Assembly: GCA_938041035.1 (NCBI GenBank)
Contig: CALHYX010000014.1
Span: forward strand, 1 to 64,000
Direction of reading: 5' to 3'
Source of the DNA: an uncultured Acidimicrobiales bacterium
Lineage (GTDB): Bacteria; Actinomycetota; Acidimicrobiia; Acidimicrobiales; SHLQ01
Length of the DNA: 64,000 nucleotides
In this document: positions 61,754 to 64,000 of the stretch, piece after piece
How positions within the stretch are numbered: position 1 is the stretch's first letter
Layout: every line of letters begins with the position of its first letter
Notes under the pieces: model-generated
The model's input: the letters and a program-made list of their open reading frames with translations, nothing else
What the model was told of the DNA's origin: nothing
Databases searched by the model: none
Translations under genes and position numbers: made by a program

Positions 61754-63364
61754 ATGGAACAGATACTTTCGGTACTGATCAGCGTGGGGATTGGGGCGGT
61801 CCTGGCCCTCGTACTCTTCGTTGGGTTCAACGTCTTGCTCGAACAGGCGGCGACCCGGTGGCCGTGGTTCGTCGCCGCCGTCGGCGCCATGGTCGGCCTC
61901 GTCTTCGGGGCGATCATGCAGCACAACGGGTGGTTCCCGGCGGGCCTGGTCGGGATTTTGCTCGGCGGCGTCCTCGGCCTCGGCGTTGGATTCCTGCTCG
62001 GGGTGGTCTCGGCCAAGTCGCTGGGTCGCGACGCCACCCAGATCGCCGAGAAGTTCCGGCCCTGGGTGTTCATCGGGCCCGCCCTGTTGTTCGTCACCGT
62101 TGGGCTGGTCGGCCCGGCGATCAGCACCATGATCATCAGCTTCCGAGGCGGCAAGAGCGGCGATGAGGGCGTCACGCTCGACAACTACCGGACGATCTTC
62201 ACCGACAAGATTGCCGGAACGAATCAGTTCTTCAACGTCGACAATATCGGCGACGTCTTCACCAGCCGGTTGTTCATCGCCGGGCTTCTGTTCTGCGGGG
62301 TTGCCGGCATATTGGCCCGCGCCTCGGCGATGCGGTTTGTCGGTGGCTCCACCGCCCGCACCGGGTCGCTGCTCTCGCGCCTCGGCATCGGCGCCCTGGT
62401 GGCGGTCGTCGTCGCCATGATCGCGGGTCTGATCGAGGGCATCGTCCGGGAGCCGAACGAGTCGGCGATCTTCGACGTGTTGACCGTTATCGTCTCGAGT
62501 CCGGTCACCCTGTTCATCGCGGCGATCCTCGCGGCGTTGACGCTGGTTGCGTCGTTCATCGGGCGGCGAAGCGATGCCTTCGAGTTGGACTGGGGCTCAC
62601 CCACCGCGTCGCTGCTCGTCGTCGGCGCGGTCATCTTGTTGCTCTTCTCCTTTTTGTCGACCATGCAGGCCGTCGTGTGGAACAACCTGTGGTGGGTCGC
62701 GTCGGTCGCCGGCCTCTCCACCGTCTTTGGTCTGCTCCTGGCCATCCTGGCGGACCGCACCCGGAACAATCGGGTCGAGGTCACCGCCAAGGCGATGATC
62801 TTCATGCCGATGGCGATCTCGATGGTCGGCGCCGCCGTCATCTGGGATTTCATGTACGAAAAGCAGCCGAGCGGTGATCAGACCGGCCTGTTCAACGCCC
62901 TGCTTCAGGCCATGGGGTTCGAAACCCGGGGGTTCTTCATCAACGCGTCGATGATCCCGTGGAACAACATCTGGATCATGGTGATCATGATCTGGATCCA
63001 GACCGGGTTTGCGATGGTCATCTTGTCGGCGGCCATCAAGGGCGTGCCCGACGAACTGCTCGAGGCCGCCCGCGTCGACGGCGCCACCGAAACCCAGATG
63101 TTCTGGCGGGTGGTCATCCCCCAGATCAAGTCCACCATCGTTGTGGTGGTCACCACCCTGGTGATCATCGTGATGAAGGTGTTCGACCTGGTGAAGGCCA
63201 CCACCGGCGGCGCCAACCGCACCAACGTGTTGGCCAACGAGATGTTCGACAACCTGTCCGGTGGTCGCTTCGCCTTGTCGAGCGCCTTCGCCGTGGTCAT
63301 CTTCGCCCTGGTGCTTCCCATCATGGTGATTAACGTCAACCGCACGCGGAAGGAACTCGCCTGA
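61754..63364 (+). CDS. Sugar ABC transporter permease, MalF/AglF type, with N-terminal extension
   Basis: 536 residues. Three helices at about 1-85 (SVGIGAVLALVLFVGFNVLL; WPWFVAAVGAMVGLVFG; GLVGILLGGVLGLGVGFLLG) precede the normal start (PWVFIGPALLFVTVGLVGPAISTMIIS). A soluble insert and further helices follow, and the conserved cytoplasmic EAA loop EAARVDGATETQMFWRVVIPQIKST is near residue 435. Related AglF and MalF permeases have about 300-335 residues when they lack the extension. It pairs with the next permease; a separate ATPase gene is not in the window. Confidence 0.9.
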   Translation: MEQILSVLISVGIGAVLALVLFVGFNVLLEQAATRWPWFVAAVGAMVGLVFGAIMQHNGWFPAGLVGILLGGVLGLGVGFLLGVVSAKSLGRDATQIAEKFRPWVFIGPALLFVTVGLVGPAISTMIISFRGGKSGDEGVTLDNYRTIFTDKIAGTNQFFNVDNIGDVFTSRLFIAGLLFCGVAGILARASAMRFVGGSTARTGSLLSRLGIGALVAVVVAMIAGLIEGIVREPNESAIFDVLTVIVSSPVTLFIAAILAALTLVASFIGRRSDAFELDWGSPTASLLVVGAVILLLFSFLSTMQAVVWNNLWWVASVAGLSTVFGLLLAILADRTRNNRVEVTAKAMIFMPMAISMVGAAVIWDFMYEKQPSGDQTGLFNALLQAMGFETRGFFINASMIPWNNIWIMVIMIWIQTGFAMVILSAAIKGVPDELLEAARVDGATETQMFWRVVIPQIKSTIVVVVTTLVIIVMKVFDLVKATTGGANRTNVLANEMFDNLSGGRFALSSAFAVVIFALVLPIMVINVNRTRKELA

Positions 63365-64000
63365 TGGCCGTTACCTCGAAGCCGGAGTCGATCCTCGGGA
63401 GCCCACTCGAGCCGACCGGTCTGCGTATGAAGCGTTTTCTGGGCGCCCTGCCGACCTGGGTGTTGTGGTTGGTGGTCGTGGTGTGGACGATCCCCACGCT
63501 GGGCTTGTTCGTGTCGTCGTTCCGCCCGGTCGACGAGATCCAAAAGAGCGGGTGGTGGACCGCGCTGTGGCGCCCGGATTTCACCCTCGACAACTACAAC
63601 GACATCTTGTTCAAGACCACCGGCGGTCGGGATGCGCTGTGGGAGAGCTTCCTCAACTCGCTGGCGATAGCGGTGCCGGCGACGGTGATTCCGGTGCTGG
63701 TCGCCGCGTTCGCGGCGTACGCGTTTGCCTGGATGGACTTCCGGTTCAAGAACTGGATCTTCGTCGGCATCGTCTCGTTGATGGCCCTCCCGAACCAGAT
63801 GGCCTTCGTGCCGCTGCTCCGGCTGTTTCGCGACGGTGCGTCGTGGACCCTGCCGCTGACCGACATCACCTTGAAGATCATTCCTTCGCTCAGCGCGGTG
63901 CAGGGCACCTCGGTGTCGGTGTGGCTCGTGCATACCGCCTTTGGCTTACCGCTGGCGATCTTCCTGCTGCACAACTTCATGTCGACGCTGCCCAAGGACA
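63364..64000 (+). CDS. Sugar ABC transporter permease, MalG/AglG type (3' partial)
   Basis: The ATG at 63364 shares one base with the preceding stop (TGATG), and the frame stays open to the window end (212 codons). A first helix reads PTWVLWLVVVVWTIPTLGLFVSSF. The conserved NSLAIAVPATVIPVLVAAFAAYAFAW and SLMALPNQMAFVPLLRLF follow. The end shows VWLVHTAFGLPLAIFLLHNFMSTLPKD, which leads into the EAA loop beyond the edge. It completes the membrane pair of the alpha-glucoside importer. Confidence 0.9.
   Translation, partial: MAVTSKPESILGSPLEPTGLRMKRFLGALPTWVLWLVVVVWTIPTLGLFVSSFRPVDEIQKSGWWTALWRPDFTLDNYNDILFKTTGGRDALWESFLNSLAIAVPATVIPVLVAAFAAYAFAWMDFRFKNWIFVGIVSLMALPNQMAFVPLLRLFRDGASWTLPLTDITLKIIPSLSAVQGTSVSVWLVHTAFGLPLAIFLLHNFMSTLPKD

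Overview
The window is high-GC actinobacterial DNA with dense, mostly overlapping (ATGA, GTGA, TGATG) gene pairs. Several families narrow the source: a 13E12-type (DUF222) HNH nuclease, an IpdABC steroid-ring degradation set, an F420 biosynthesis guanylyltransferase, a conservon-like kinase plus roadblock pair, and fused branched-chain amino acid ABC transporters. I infer an environmental actinobacterium, plausibly of the class Acidimicrobiia; no rRNA or tRNA is present to prove it. I see no CRISPR array, prophage or insertion sequence.

Region by region. 1-3.9 kb: the end of an HNH nuclease, a secreted SurE-like lipoprotein with a C-terminal Ig/cadherin-like domain, a proline-racemase-family protein lacking both catalytic cysteines, and a 25-codon remnant of a VOC-family gene. 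3.9-16.7 kb (minus strand): one compact seven-gene unit encoding a secreted membrane protein, an ABC-2 ATPase and permease, a coiled-coil protein with an Ser-Asp repeat, a MoxR AAA+ ATPase, a DUF58 protein, and a 1528-residue protein with three von Willebrand A domains. This is the best candidate here for an under-described envelope machine. 17-19.9 kb: metallo-beta-lactamase hydrolase, EamA exporter, CPBP membrane protease. 19.9-23.5 kb: an SDR divergent from ipdA-ipdB-ipdC, closed by a good intrinsic terminator.

23.9-32.7 kb: a branched-chain-amino-acid-type uptake locus of unusual build. Two paralogous substrate-binding lipoproteins flank two giant fusions: an MFS transporter fused to a LivF-type ATPase, and LivH-LivM-LivG in one chain. 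A 19-bp palindrome lies in the divergent promoter region. 32.7-39.1 kb: thioesterase, low-molecular-weight phosphatase, B12-binding-like protein, hemolysin III homologue, a conservon-like sensor kinase with its roadblock protein, and a membrane protein. 39.1-41.1 kb: an ECF sigma factor and an anti-sigma factor whose outer domain is a VanY-like (M15) fold with the zinc histidines replaced.

41.2-48.3 kb: DUF952 protein, a true formylglycine-generating enzyme, DUF1737 protein, SDR, DUF2007-like protein, an ABC-2 drug-type exporter, an MscS channel, and a second ECF sigma/zinc-finger anti-sigma pair. That pair is divergent from a multi-helix membrane protein, and a mirrored promoter-like motif lies between them. 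49.0-49.2 kb: two tandem copies of a structured repeat with UUCG hairpins. 49.3-57 kb: PIG-L deacetylase, FbiD/CofC, gpsA, an unrecognised 642-residue protein, rnhB, a small membrane protein, an Nfu-N domain protein, a sulfotransferase-like protein, and a SpoU methyltransferase.

57-64 kb: an alpha-glucoside-type locus with a GH13 alpha-glucosidase, a LacI repressor, a sugar-binding lipoprotein and two permeases (the last cut by the window end). Two near-identical 14-bp operators lie before the glucosidase and the binding protein, so the LacI protein probably controls both transcripts.
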